Assembly (NCBI GenBank): GCA_024761205.1 | Contig: JAMASS010000005.1 | Coordinates: 161,761 to 225,760, forward strand | Source: Limisphaerales bacterium | GTDB lineage: Bacteria; Verrucomicrobiota; Verrucomicrobiia; Limisphaerales; AAA164-E04 | Length of the DNA: 64,000 nucleotides | Direction of reading: 5' to 3' | Shown here: positions 32,917 to 42,977 of the stretch, piece by piece | How the letters are laid out: each line of letters starts with the position of its first letter | Numbering within the stretch: the first letter of the stretch is position 1 | Translations under genes and position numbers: made by a program | Notes under the pieces: generated by a model | What the model saw: the letters and a program-made list of their open reading frames with translations, nothing else | The model's database searches: none | What the model was told of the DNA's origin: nothing

Positions 32917-33506
32917 CCCTTGATGGTCCCCTTTCAGGGTCGCCTTGTCTTTGGGGAATTGGCGGGTTTTGATGGCGCCGTTTCCCGCACGGCAGTGATG
33001 GATACTTTGTCGGGTGGCGCGAAGAGGGCCGAGAGGGATTCAGGGCTTTCTGTCGGGCAATCATCGGCGGCGAGGGTGGCTTAGAGGAAGAGGCTACCGG
33101 ATCAGACGCCCCCAATTCGTCGAGCGAAAGAGAGCCCTATTCGTGTGGCTACCTTCCTCAAACCGACTATAAAAAATCGACCAATGAAGTGATTTAATAG
33201 TTGAAACACCTTCCGCCAAGTTTTGGAGTGCGGTGATTCTTCACCGCTTTGGATTTTTTCTTGATCTTGGCTTGTTACTAACGGGGTCCCTAGCAGAATG
33301 CCCTGCCCGCAATCGACTGGAAAGGGACGCAGCAGAGTTGCTGCTGCATATAACGCTGTAAGGGATTTGAAAGGTCGAATCTCCTTCCTTGCCATTTTTG
33401 GCGCCTTTGTTTAGCGTGCCGGTCTGTTACCCGGGCCGAATCACTTGCCGATGTTCGTCGCCAAGTTGGTTTGGGGATTATCGGCTCGAATGATTGATAT
33501 CTCACG

Positions 33507-34814
33507 ATGAATATAAATACTCGGATCTTGCTTTCGGTTATGATGTTCCTTCAGTTTTTCGTCTGGGGGGCATGGTTTTCTACGTTGGGCGCTGCTTTGG
33601 GAGGCAACGGGTTGACTGAACAGATTGGTGGCGCCTTTGGAAGTGCTCCGATAGCCGCCATCATAGCCCCACTGTTTTTGGGTTTGGTTGCTGATCGGTT
33701 TTTTAATTCGGAGAAGGCGATGGGCGTGCTGCATTTGCTGGGTGGCGGATTAATGTTTTTGGCGCCAGGATTAGTTGCGAGTGGGAATGGCGAAATGCTC
33801 GTGTGGATATTCACGGGTCACATGCTTTGTTACATGCCGACCTTAGGATTATCGAATACGATCGTGTTCACCAACATCAATGATCAAAATAAGTTTCCTG
33901 CTCTTCGAGTGTGGGGGACAATTGGTTGGATTGCTGCCGGTTTGATTGTGGGTGGATTAGGGTGGTCTAGTAGTCCGAAGATCTTCACCCTTGCCGCTGC
34001 GTCAGGATTGGTTCTCGGCGTGTTCTGTTTCTTTCTTCCGGCGACGCCGCCGCCAGCGAGAGGAAAGCCCGTGAATTTGCACACCCTGCTCATGGTTGAT
34101 GCCTTCAGGATGCTGACAAATACTCCGTTTCTCATCTTTATTATATGTTCAACGCTAATTTGCATTCCGTTGGCCTATTATTATGCGCTGACATCCAACT
34201 ATCTGACTCACATGGGATTTAGCGCCGCAGCGTCTACGATGACTCTCGGTCAGATGTCGGAGATATTCTTCATGATCCTGATTCCTATCTTTTATCGACG
34301 ACTGGGCGTAAAGATGATGATACTCATTGGAATGCTCGCATGGATAGTGCGATATGCTTTGTTCAGCCTTGGAGCTTCTGAACAGGTGACGTGGATGATT
34401 CTGCTCGGGGTGATATTGCATGGGGTTTGCTATGATTTCTTTTTCGTAACGGGATTCATGTACACAGACAATAAGGCAAGCAAAGAAATCCGAGGACAGG
34501 CTCAATCGTTGCTCGTGTTCTTCACACAAGGAATTGGCATGTTTTTCGGATTCCGAGTGGCGGACGCAAAGTTTGGATCAACCGTTACCAATGCCGATGA
34601 TTTGACTCAAGCGATGCCGGTGGCAGAGCCGTTCACGTTTCTTGAGTCATTTGGAAAAATGCTTTCTGTAGATAAGCCGGAGATTCCTGGAAGTCTCTTT
34701 ATCGATACAATGACGCAGTGGAAAACCTTTTGGATGTTTCCGTGTATTATGGCTGTGGTGATTACAGTTGTTTTCTTGTTGGCGTTCTGGGAGAAACCAG
34801 CGAAGCCTAATTAG
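33507..34814 (+). CDS. MFS transporter, nucleoside:H+ symporter-like (NupG/XapB-like)
   Basis: Intact 435 aa; MFLQFFVWGAWFSTLG, PALRVWGTIGWIAAG, ANSNTIVFTNINDQNKF-like region; about 12 hydrophobic segments. Confidence 0.85.
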   Translation: MNINTRILLSVMMFLQFFVWGAWFSTLGAALGGNGLTEQIGGAFGSAPIAAIIAPLFLGLVADRFFNSEKAMGVLHLLGGGLMFLAPGLVASGNGEMLVWIFTGHMLCYMPTLGLSNTIVFTNINDQNKFPALRVWGTIGWIAAGLIVGGLGWSSSPKIFTLAAASGLVLGVFCFFLPATPPPARGKPVNLHTLLMVDAFRMLTNTPFLIFIICSTLICIPLAYYYALTSNYLTHMGFSAAASTMTLGQMSEIFFMILIPIFYRRLGVKMMILIGMLAWIVRYALFSLGASEQVTWMILLGVILHGVCYDFFFVTGFMYTDNKASKEIRGQAQSLLVFFTQGIGMFFGFRVADAKFGSTVTNADDLTQAMPVAEPFTFLESFGKMLSVDKPEIPGSLFIDTMTQWKTFWMFPCIMAVVITVVFLLAFWEKPAKPN

Positions 34815-34859
34815 ACCTTAGACAATTCATAGAATAGGAAGTCAGGAACGGAAGTAATT

Positions 34860-35783
34860 ATGTCAAGCAAAGGAAGCCGTCGTTCATTTCTCAAATCTGC
34901 CTCGGTAGCCGGAGTCCTGGTTGGACTCGGCGGCGCTGGGTGCGCCACGATGCCCGGTTTTTCAAACCGATTTAGGATTTCTCTGGCCGAATGGTCCTTC
35001 AATAAAGCGCTGTTTGCGGGTGAGATGGATCATTTGGATTTTGCCAAGGTGGCAAAGGAGGAATTTGGGTTGGACGGAGTGGAGTATGTGAATCAGTTCT
35101 TCAAGGACAAAGCCAATGATTCCGATTACCTCGCGGAAATGAAAAAGCGAGCCGCGGGTGAAGGTGTGAAGAGTCTGCTAATCATGATCGATGGGGAAGG
35201 CAACCTTGGCGATGCTGATAACAATATGCGCACGCAGGCGATTCAGAATCACTACAAGTGGGTCACAGCGGCGAAATTCTTGGGCTGTCACTCGATTCGG
35301 GTGAATGCGGCGACGGGTAATAAGGGTAGCTTTGATGAGCAGATGAAACGGGCTGCCGATGGCTTGAGCCGTCTTTCTTCGTTCGCCAGTAATTTTGGAC
35401 TCAATGTCATCGTCGAAAACCACGGCGGCCTCTCTTCAAATGGGAAATGGCTAGCTGGCGTGATGGAGCTGGTGAATTTGCCAGACTGCGGCACCTTACC
35501 TGACTTTGGCAACTTTCGAATTCAGGGAGATGAGTGGTATGACCGGTATCAAGGCGTTCAGGAATTGATGCCGTACGCCAAGGCAGTCAGCGCCAAGGCC
35601 CATGAGTTTGATGCCGATGGCAATGAGGTAAATACGGATTATTTCCGGATGATGAAAATTGTCCTGGATGCTGGGTATCGCGGGTATGTCGGCATTGAGT
35701 ACGAGGGAAGTGGCGATTCCGCGATGGTGGGTGTTCAGAAGACGATCGATCTATTAAAGCGAGTTCGAGAGGAATTGGTGTAG
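34860..35783 (+). CDS. Sugar phosphate isomerase/epimerase, secreted (RR-type leader with lipobox-like Cys)
   Basis: [26 protein letters not shown] leader; [17 protein letters not shown]...[59 protein letters not shown]. Confidence 0.88.
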   Translation: MSSKGSRRSFLKSASVAGVLVGLGGAGCATMPGFSNRFRISLAEWSFNKALFAGEMDHLDFAKVAKEEFGLDGVEYVNQFFKDKANDSDYLAEMKKRAAGEGVKSLLIMIDGEGNLGDADNNMRTQAIQNHYKWVTAAKFLGCHSIRVNAATGNKGSFDEQMKRAADGLSRLSSFASNFGLNVIVENHGGLSSNGKWLAGVMELVNLPDCGTLPDFGNFRIQGDEWYDRYQGVQELMPYAKAVSAKAHEFDADGNEVNTDYFRMMKIVLDAGYRGYVGIEYEGSGDSAMVGVQKTIDLLKRVREELV

Positions 35784-35790
35784 GACGTTT

Positions 35791-38700
35791 TCAATCATTT
35801 CGATTGAGAATCGAGGTGATGGGATTCATCAGGAATTTAGGGGCCACGTAGACGGGTTCTGCGATGGGGTCTCGGAGATTGCCGCCCACTTTGTAGATAA
35901 AGAGTTTCGATATGGGCCACAGCGCGATGCTGACGGCTCGGCCGACCATGGGTGTATCGCGAAGGAGTTCGGCTTCTACCTTGGCGTCGAGGTTTCCTTG
36001 GAAATCGATGCGGCCTTGGTACTGCAGGCGAGTCGAGGGTTCCTGAATGGTTAGGTCAGAGGTGTGTATGCTGCTGTCGGTGATGGTGAAGCTGGCTGTT
36101 CCTGATTCGGCGCGGCTGTTTCCGAGGCCTGGTGAGACAGCGTTGAGCACTGGCGAGAAGATACCGAAGAGGGGCGTGTCCCAAAGGAGGCCTTGTCTGA
36201 GGCTGATGTGACCATGTCCTTGCCAGCTGTCCCAATCGTCGGTCCGCCCGGAGTTCACGATGATTCGGCCGCCGAGAATTCCTTGGGACTTGATGTCGGG
36301 CGATAACACATCCGTGAATAGCTTCCCAAGGTCCGAGTCTTGGACTGTTGCATCTAGGTTGAAGGCGGCGCCTCGGTTCGGAGCGAGTTGAAGCCCCATT
36401 CTGCCGTTCAGGGACCCTTGATAGAATGGTGCGGTGACGTTGGTGATCTCCACATTCCGTCCGACCCAATCCACGTTGGCGCGGATATCGGGTACGTTGA
36501 ATCGCCAAAATGAAAACGGCCCGCCAGCGACCTCAAAATGAGCGTCCGCAGCTTGGCCGCCGTCGATAGGAATGATCCCGTGCATTCGGATCAGCGGTGG
36601 TTTGGCAAATCGATACGACTTGAAGGAGCGCTCGACGGAGGGGCCAATCATTTTGGCGAGGGCCGCAGTATCGGTCGTGGTGAAGCCTTTGGTGATGGTG
36701 ATGAGTCCGGTGTTTGAATTGACTTTGGCAAGTTCCGCACGGAGGACACCTTCTTTGCGGTCGATCTCAACGTTTCGTGCTGTAAGAAGCTGGTCGAAAT
36801 AGGCTAAGTCAGCACGAAGCGATTCGATCTCCACACCGCGAAAGACGAAGTTTGTGGTCGCCAGCTTGGTTTTGAATCGAGTGGGTTCCGGGGTATGCCA
36901 GCAGCCCCATATTTCTCCTTGGGCATGAACCGGCTGGGTGAATTCGAAGAGACTGAGGCTCTTTTTCTGCGCTGGCGAGAGGAATGGTTTCAGTGCCTTG
37001 AAATCGACCACCGCGTCGATCTTCCAATGGTAGTCTTGCGTCCGCGCATCACATTGGTAGTCTAGGTAGAGCTCCCCCTCAGGACGGGTGACATGCAAGT
37101 CTGGGAGGCGCCAAGTCATGTTGGTGAATTGGATTGAAGACGAGGCGGACGTGAGGGGAACGGTTCGAAAGGCGGCTTCGCCGACTTGGAATCGGCCAAA
37201 TAGATCCATGGTGGGTTTGACGTCCTTTCGCCAGTTGAGATTGGGATCGCCCCATTCAGGCAGAACGACGTTACCTTGGACCTCTACGGATGGTGGCTTC
37301 TTGAAATCGTATTGACGGAGCCAGCGTTTACCTTTCTCGGTAAGCAAGTGCCGAATGCGTTGGACATCAAAGTCAAAGCGTCCGGCGAGTTTGGCTTCTC
37401 TGGTATCGGCGGCTAGGGATCCTTGGAAATCGAGACCGCCGTCATAAAGCGTCGCCTTCAGTTGGTCCACTCGTAGGTTCGGCGCCTCCCAGTACGCCTG
37501 AAGCTGGAGGTTTTTGGCTTCCAGGGAACCACCGCTGAGATCGTTTGCAGCGGCTTGTAATGCCACTTGCTTTTCGATGATCCAGTGCCACGGACTGATC
37601 TCCAATTCTTTGGCGGCTGCTTTTGGTTTCGGCGAGCGAACCGATCCGTAAGCATCGACCTGCGATGCCGTGGCCCAGATGGTTTTGGCGTTCGTGATCG
37701 CCGCTTCCCATGTACCCTCTGCGCTACGCCACGCTAATCCCTGATGCATGAGTTCTGAAGAGAGATGGATTTTTTCAATCGAGAGTCCTGGGCCGGTGAT
37801 GGGGCCAAGGATGAGATCCAGGGTGCTTTCAAAGTCGTTGGAGATACTGGCTTTGTTCTGAGTGCCGCCCACTATTTGAAGAGAGGCGGTCTGAAACGCA
37901 TCGTGAGAGACCGCGCCGGAATTGAGGGTACAGGTCGCGGTGGTGACTTGAGCGGTCTTCCCCTCGTGAGTCAGGTTGGCTGTGAGTTGGAAATTACAAA
38001 TCTCGCTGGGCGGGTGATGCAGATGCCCAATAGAGAGGGTCCAGCTGGAGTTGAACTCGCCGTTGGCGCCTTTGGTTTTACCCATTGAAACCGCAATGGC
38101 GAGCTGTTGGAGGCTTCCCCATGGTGATTCAGCTTGATCACAGGTTAGGGTGAGGAGAGCGGTGGTGTTCTCCGGTCGTGCTGCATCGGCATCGAGGTTG
38201 ATCTTGAGGGCTGGGGTGTCGGTAAATCCAAGTTGATCGCAGATTTTGATGATTTGATTGATGACTGTAGGCCACTTTGGTGGTTGGTCGTTGTTTTTCG
38301 GTTTGAAACGCCAGTTTTTGAGGGCATAGGCGTTGGTGACTTGGGCTTGAAGCTCGATCTGAATGCCGAGGCACTGCGCCTGAAAGTTTTGGAGAACCCA
38401 AAGATTCGGGGATGGAAACGATATCTTGGTTTGCAAATCCGTCGCCTCCAACGCCAAGGCATCAAGTGTGTCCTGAAGGGGGATTGGCAGGCTAAGTTTG
38501 CCATTGCGAAGTATCACTGAGGCGACTTTCGGGGTCGAGGTGAGCAGGGACTGCAGACGGATTTCTAATTCTTCGGCGAGCAGTTTCGGTTGGGAATTCG
38601 TGGCCGTTGTCTGGAGTTGGATCCCTTCGGCAACTAAGCCGCGCTGGGTGCGCCAGCGAAGGCGGTCGAACTCGAGATTGAGACCATTTGCCTGGAGTTC

Positions 38701-38862
38701 GGCTTGAAGCAGTGATTTGGCAAAATCAGGGAGGCCAATTTGATTGAGGTAGAGGAAGGGCACCCCCATCAATAGTAGCAGGGCTACTACTAGGTGGCCC
38801 ATCCATCGCCGAAGCCGACGGAACGGGTGATGGTGGGAGGAGACAGGCACTGTTGCATTCAT
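35791..38862 (-). CDS. AsmA/YhdP-like protein (AsmA-like C-terminal region)
   Basis: Intact 1023 aa; N-terminal TM; GRIDFQGNLDAKVEAELLRDTPMVGRAVSIALWPISKLFIYKVGGNLRDPIAEPVYVAPKFL. Confidence 0.78.
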   Translation of the reverse strand: MNATVPVSSHHHPFRRLRRWMGHLVVALLLLMGVPFLYLNQIGLPDFAKSLLQAELQANGLNLEFDRLRWRTQRGLVAEGIQLQTTATNSQPKLLAEELEIRLQSLLTSTPKVASVILRNGKLSLPIPLQDTLDALALEATDLQTKISFPSPNLWVLQNFQAQCLGIQIELQAQVTNAYALKNWRFKPKNNDQPPKWPTVINQIIKICDQLGFTDTPALKINLDADAARPENTTALLTLTCDQAESPWGSLQQLAIAVSMGKTKGANGEFNSSWTLSIGHLHHPPSEICNFQLTANLTHEGKTAQVTTATCTLNSGAVSHDAFQTASLQIVGGTQNKASISNDFESTLDLILGPITGPGLSIEKIHLSSELMHQGLAWRSAEGTWEAAITNAKTIWATASQVDAYGSVRSPKPKAAAKELEISPWHWIIEKQVALQAAANDLSGGSLEAKNLQLQAYWEAPNLRVDQLKATLYDGGLDFQGSLAADTREAKLAGRFDFDVQRIRHLLTEKGKRWLRQYDFKKPPSVEVQGNVVLPEWGDPNLNWRKDVKPTMDLFGRFQVGEAAFRTVPLTSASSSIQFTNMTWRLPDLHVTRPEGELYLDYQCDARTQDYHWKIDAVVDFKALKPFLSPAQKKSLSLFEFTQPVHAQGEIWGCWHTPEPTRFKTKLATTNFVFRGVEIESLRADLAYFDQLLTARNVEIDRKEGVLRAELAKVNSNTGLITITKGFTTTDTAALAKMIGPSVERSFKSYRFAKPPLIRMHGIIPIDGGQAADAHFEVAGGPFSFWRFNVPDIRANVDWVGRNVEITNVTAPFYQGSLNGRMGLQLAPNRGAAFNLDATVQDSDLGKLFTDVLSPDIKSQGILGGRIIVNSGRTDDWDSWQGHGHISLRQGLLWDTPLFGIFSPVLNAVSPGLGNSRAESGTASFTITDSSIHTSDLTIQEPSTRLQYQGRIDFQGNLDAKVEAELLRDTPMVGRAVSIALWPISKLFIYKVGGNLRDPIAEPVYVAPKFLMNPITSILNRND

Positions 38863-38865
38863 TAA

Positions 38866-40638
38866 TTAGGGGTTGTGGGCTTCCAAGCCAAACACTGGAT
38901 TGAGTTTGGCGTAAAGTTTTCCCGGGAATTCGAAAACGGTGGGAATGCCGGCTACATCGGTCTCGGCATAGCGATGACCGCGAGGGCTGATGGATCCGAA
39001 TTTCAAGGTCTTGACGTTGGTTTGGTCGCCTTCAGCGATTTCGATCTCCACCTGTGCGCGTTTGCCAATACCGTAGTGACCACTCGTGGTCGGCGGTCGC
39101 GATGTCCACGACTCCACCAGCACGTTGGACAGCTCTTCCAAGTGGCTGTTCAAGGTGGCGGCTTCGATTTGTCCTAATGAAACGTCGTCGTTTTGCCACG
39201 TGGTGCCGTCACGCACCCAGATCTTCGTCGACTGATCCGGTAGGGTGATCTTCAGTTTGGTAATGTTGTCGGTGGCAATGTTCCAGAGCTTTCGATCGCG
39301 TAGCTGAAAGGCGTAGGCAGGGAGGTGTGTTACTGCCCCGAAAGGGACTGCATAGACGGCCGCCTCATCGCTCCGATGGGTCATAAGGTTGTTTTGAATC
39401 TTGAGTCCGAATCGAATCTTGAGCACTTCGGTGATTTCGGGCGTCGTGAAATCGAGCGCACTTCGGCTGAATGTGATGGTGCGGAAGGGGAAATCCAACC
39501 CGAAACCGATCTCGTCAACGATGCCGTCGGCGATGAACTTGTTGATCCGCAGTTCTGTGAGTTGACGGACGAACTGAGCGACTAGGCGATTGTCCGCTGG
39601 AAATTGAAATGGCTCTGTGAGGGTCCAGCGTTGTGATTCATTGTCTATCGCCAAGGTAAACGTTTCTTCAGCCTGAACGGTGATTTGATCGAACTTAAAA
39701 TCCTGGTCGAGCAAATAGGGATTGCGAAAGGTGGTGGCTGTCTCAAGGACTTGATTCACAAAAGCGGTTGCGATCAAGGCCGGAGTGTCCATGGCCACCA
39801 ATCGCACGCGGTGCAGGGTCGGGTTGGTAGGGCTCGGTCCCAGGAGTTCAATCGAATAGTCGAGTTCATTCGAAAGTTTAAACTCGAGAACCGCTTGTCT
39901 CTCGCTCTCAATGGCCGCCTCAAATGAGCCAACACGGAGTTCCGCTAGTTCCTGGAGAAAGAAACTCACGAAAGATTGATCGAGACGCGCATTCGGCACG
40001 GGCTTGATCATCTTCCACTCCTCACCGCTCGTCTCTCTGGTCAGGTGGACGGTTTCGGTCCCTTCGATCTTCAGCTCGCTTATCTGAGACACTGGGTGAG
40101 GAAACACTCTGGGATCTCGCCAATAGTCGACCTCGAGTTTGAATCGGTCCAGGGAGTCCGCTTGAATAGTGTAGATATTGTCTTGGTCGGATCGTCGAAC
40201 GAAGGCGATGTTGCCAGCACCTTCGGTATCGCCGATATCCAGTTGGAGTGATGCGGTGTCGGTTGCAACGGTGAGCGAACGGTTCGAGTTGTCAAAGCCG
40301 TAGAGCTCCTGTCCGTCATGGGGAGGGGCAGTTGAGGTATCGACTTGACTTTGATACTCGAGCTGCAACAAGTCCGCAACTAGGGCTTGTACCTTGGGGG
40401 CTTCCGCAGGATAGTGAATGGGATGGACTAGATGCCAAGTCTCATTGGTTTGAGCAAGGCGGATCTGAAGATCTGCTTGGCGGATTTCCAAACTTGTGAC
40501 GGCTGTGGCAGCCAACTCGGGAAAAAGCCGCCGGTCGGCGGTTGCGCGGTTCTCTGAGAAAGGGTTCTTAAAGAGCCACGCATAGCCGACAAGAACGCCG
40601 GCGATCAGAATGAGAGTCCAGGAATGACGGTAGCTCAT
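38866..40638 (-). CDS. DUF4340 domain-containing protein
   Basis: Intact 590 aa; N-terminal TM, repeated SLEIRQADLQIRLAQTNETWHLVHPIHYPAEAPKVQALVADLLQLEY type unit; located after the GldG-like gene. Confidence 0.82.
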   Translation of the reverse strand: MSYRHSWTLILIAGVLVGYAWLFKNPFSENRATADRRLFPELAATAVTSLEIRQADLQIRLAQTNETWHLVHPIHYPAEAPKVQALVADLLQLEYQSQVDTSTAPPHDGQELYGFDNSNRSLTVATDTASLQLDIGDTEGAGNIAFVRRSDQDNIYTIQADSLDRFKLEVDYWRDPRVFPHPVSQISELKIEGTETVHLTRETSGEEWKMIKPVPNARLDQSFVSFFLQELAELRVGSFEAAIESERQAVLEFKLSNELDYSIELLGPSPTNPTLHRVRLVAMDTPALIATAFVNQVLETATTFRNPYLLDQDFKFDQITVQAEETFTLAIDNESQRWTLTEPFQFPADNRLVAQFVRQLTELRINKFIADGIVDEIGFGLDFPFRTITFSRSALDFTTPEITEVLKIRFGLKIQNNLMTHRSDEAAVYAVPFGAVTHLPAYAFQLRDRKLWNIATDNITKLKITLPDQSTKIWVRDGTTWQNDDVSLGQIEAATLNSHLEELSNVLVESWTSRPPTTSGHYGIGKRAQVEIEIAEGDQTNVKTLKFGSISPRGHRYAETDVAGIPTVFEFPGKLYAKLNPVFGLEAHNP

Positions 40639-40711
40639 GGCCAGCTTTTTCTAACCATCGCTCGGGAGTGCGGTTTTGGAAAGGGGGCGAGGCAGTAAAT
40701 CATGCATCAAT

Positions 40712-42217
40712 TCAGACGCGGCGTTGCCACCACACGATGAGACCGACCGCGAAAACGGCGCCCGGGAGCACCATGAGCATGAGCCATTGCAGGCGCTTGA
40801 GATCTCGGTCTGGAACCGTCAGTTTGAACTCATACAACGGTTGCGGGCCGATCCCCTGTAAGAGGCGGAATTGATCGGTGAGCCAGCCGGCTGCGAGGGT
40901 GGCGAAATTGCGGTTGCCGTATTGTTGAATGCGGCTGTTGCTCAGAAAGAAGGAATCCCCGGCGACGAGGAGTCGGGTGCGCTGGGGCGATCGAGCGCTC
41001 GGAGTCGGCGCAAGCACTGTCTCAACGGCGCTCAGCACGGGAATGGCGCCGCGGCGATCTCGGTAGTGACTGAACTGCCATCGGCCGCCTTGCAGGTCTG
41101 ATCGTGTTACACCATTGGTTGAGGTGTAGGCGATTCCCTGACTAGTGAGTTCTCTGGATTGTATCAGCGCCTGCTGCGGCAAGGGGTAGATCGAGCGCGG
41201 AAGGAACATGAGTAAACCGGCTTTGGCGTCCGCCAAAGGGGTGGTCACCGGATGATCTTCGAAGTCGGCAATCGCCAAATCGCTACCCATTAATTTGTGA
41301 ATGTCGTCCACGACGTTCATGCTGACGTTGATTCCCCAGCGGCGCATCAGATCCTCCAAGCCAGTCAGTCCACCGAGGCCGTTGTAGTTGAAGAGCAACA
41401 GGAGGCATCCCCCTCCTTGGAGGAAGCGATCAATCTCTTGAATCTCTTCTTTGACCAGAGGGTGCCGAGGCCCGGCGATGATGAGCATCTTTGTGTCCGC
41501 TGGAATGGACCCGTCGTTGATGAGATGATGCGCTTGCACTTGGAAATTCTTCTCTTCCAGGGCTTGGCGGAATTCCGAGTATCCTTGAAGTCCTTCGCTC
41601 TCCAGATCATGTTCGCCGTGTCCCGTCAGATAGGCGATTTTGAAAGCTTCGCCCGAGGTGGTATTGAGGATGGCTGAGGTGAACAAGAGTTCACCTTTGA
41701 AGCCGACCCGTTTGACCTCGCGTTGCCCTTGAAGGAGAGCATTCGCGTGATCGATGGTTCGGTAGTCGCGGAGTTCTTGATGGGTGACTAACCGAAACCG
41801 CTTGCCAGCGTCAAATATTACCAGGTCCGAAGGGCTTCGATCTGCGAGCTCATAGCGTTCGGAGACCTCTAGGGCTGCCTGACGATCCCGAACGTAGTCC
41901 ACGTGTCGCACATTAACCAGGGGACTGCGATAAGCGTATTCTTTCAAGAGGCCATTGATTGAAGTGTGCAGCGCGGTGGCATCGTCGCGATTGGCGTAGA
42001 CGATCACGTCAACGTGATTCGTCAACCCATCGAGAATAGCTGCGGTCAAAGGTGAGAGATCAAATCGATTTTGTTGGGTCCACTTGACTCGTAGGGGATG
42101 TCGAGCTGCGAGATAATTGACGGTGCCGACGATGATTATCGCTGCGGCGAAGGAAACAACCATGTTGATGATCGTGACCGGGCGCCTCGTGACGGAAAAT
42201 GACGGCTTCGGACGCAT
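40712..42217 (-). CDS. GldG-family ABC auxiliary protein
   Basis: MVVSFAAAIIIVGTVNYLAARHPLRVKWTQQNRFDLSPLTAAILDGLTNHVDVIVY...; YLTGHGEHDLESEGLQGYSEFRQALEEKNFQV; C-terminal TM. Confidence 0.9.
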   Translation of the reverse strand: MRPKPSFSVTRRPVTIINMVVSFAAAIIIVGTVNYLAARHPLRVKWTQQNRFDLSPLTAAILDGLTNHVDVIVYANRDDATALHTSINGLLKEYAYRSPLVNVRHVDYVRDRQAALEVSERYELADRSPSDLVIFDAGKRFRLVTHQELRDYRTIDHANALLQGQREVKRVGFKGELLFTSAILNTTSGEAFKIAYLTGHGEHDLESEGLQGYSEFRQALEEKNFQVQAHHLINDGSIPADTKMLIIAGPRHPLVKEEIQEIDRFLQGGGCLLLLFNYNGLGGLTGLEDLMRRWGINVSMNVVDDIHKLMGSDLAIADFEDHPVTTPLADAKAGLLMFLPRSIYPLPQQALIQSRELTSQGIAYTSTNGVTRSDLQGGRWQFSHYRDRRGAIPVLSAVETVLAPTPSARSPQRTRLLVAGDSFFLSNSRIQQYGNRNFATLAAGWLTDQFRLLQGIGPQPLYEFKLTVPDRDLKRLQWLMLMVLPGAVFAVGLIVWWQRRV

Positions 42218-42224
42218 TGGAGGG

Positions 42225-42977
42225 TTAGAGCCAGCGGCGGGCCTCTACTGTCTGCCAGGTGAGATAGAGAAAGAGGGCGCTCCAGGTGACATAAAAGACA
42301 ATGTGCCGTGAATCCACGACACCGCGGACGAAGTCTTCTAGGTGGTGGAACAACGACGTGTAGGCGAAGATCTCCGCCCAGATGTTGCCGGAGGCAGGAA
42401 GTTGAAAGGTGACAAAACTTTGGAGAAAGAAAGTCATCCCCAAGGCGAAGCTGATCATCGCGGCAAGCATTTGGCTGCGGGTGAGGGATGAGGCAAAGCA
42501 GCCGATGGCCGTGTATAGGGCCCCAAGCAAGGCGATGCCGAGGAGACTCGACAATACAACTTGGTAGTCCAGTAGCGAGGTGTCTCCAAAAAACGGTCGA
42601 AGAATGAACATGTAACCGATGAAAGGAAGCCAAACTACAATAAAGAACAGCCATGCCCCGAGGAATTTAGCGATGACCACTTGCCACGATGTGACGGGAG
42701 CGGTCATGAGAGTTTCATAGGTCCCGGCGGACCGCTCGTGGGCATAAGTCCGCATGGTAATTGCCGGCGCGGCGAGAAGCACGATGAGCCAGAAAAAGGG
42801 GGTGCTGTAGAGCGCTTCGGTAATGGGGGAATCGATCGCCTGTCCGTTGACCGCCAGGATGACGGCTAGAAAGCTCATCCCGATAATCAGCATGACCGAG
42901 GCAATGATTGTGTACCCGCTCAGTGTCTGAAAGAAACCGGACAACTCTCGTCTAGTCAGAATGATTACTGTGGTCAT
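42225..42977 (-). CDS. ABC transporter permease (GldF/ABC-2 type)
   Basis: MTTVIILTRRELSGFFQTLSGYTIIASVMLIIGMSFL...TYAHERSAGTYETLMTAPVTSWQVVIAKFLGAWLFF; ATG overlaps the upstream stop (ATGA). Confidence 0.9.
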   Translation of the reverse strand: MTTVIILTRRELSGFFQTLSGYTIIASVMLIIGMSFLAVILAVNGQAIDSPITEALYSTPFFWLIVLLAAPAITMRTYAHERSAGTYETLMTAPVTSWQVVIAKFLGAWLFFIVVWLPFIGYMFILRPFFGDTSLLDYQVVLSSLLGIALLGALYTAIGCFASSLTRSQMLAAMISFALGMTFFLQSFVTFQLPASGNIWAEIFAYTSLFHHLEDFVRGVVDSRHIVFYVTWSALFLYLTWQTVEARRWL

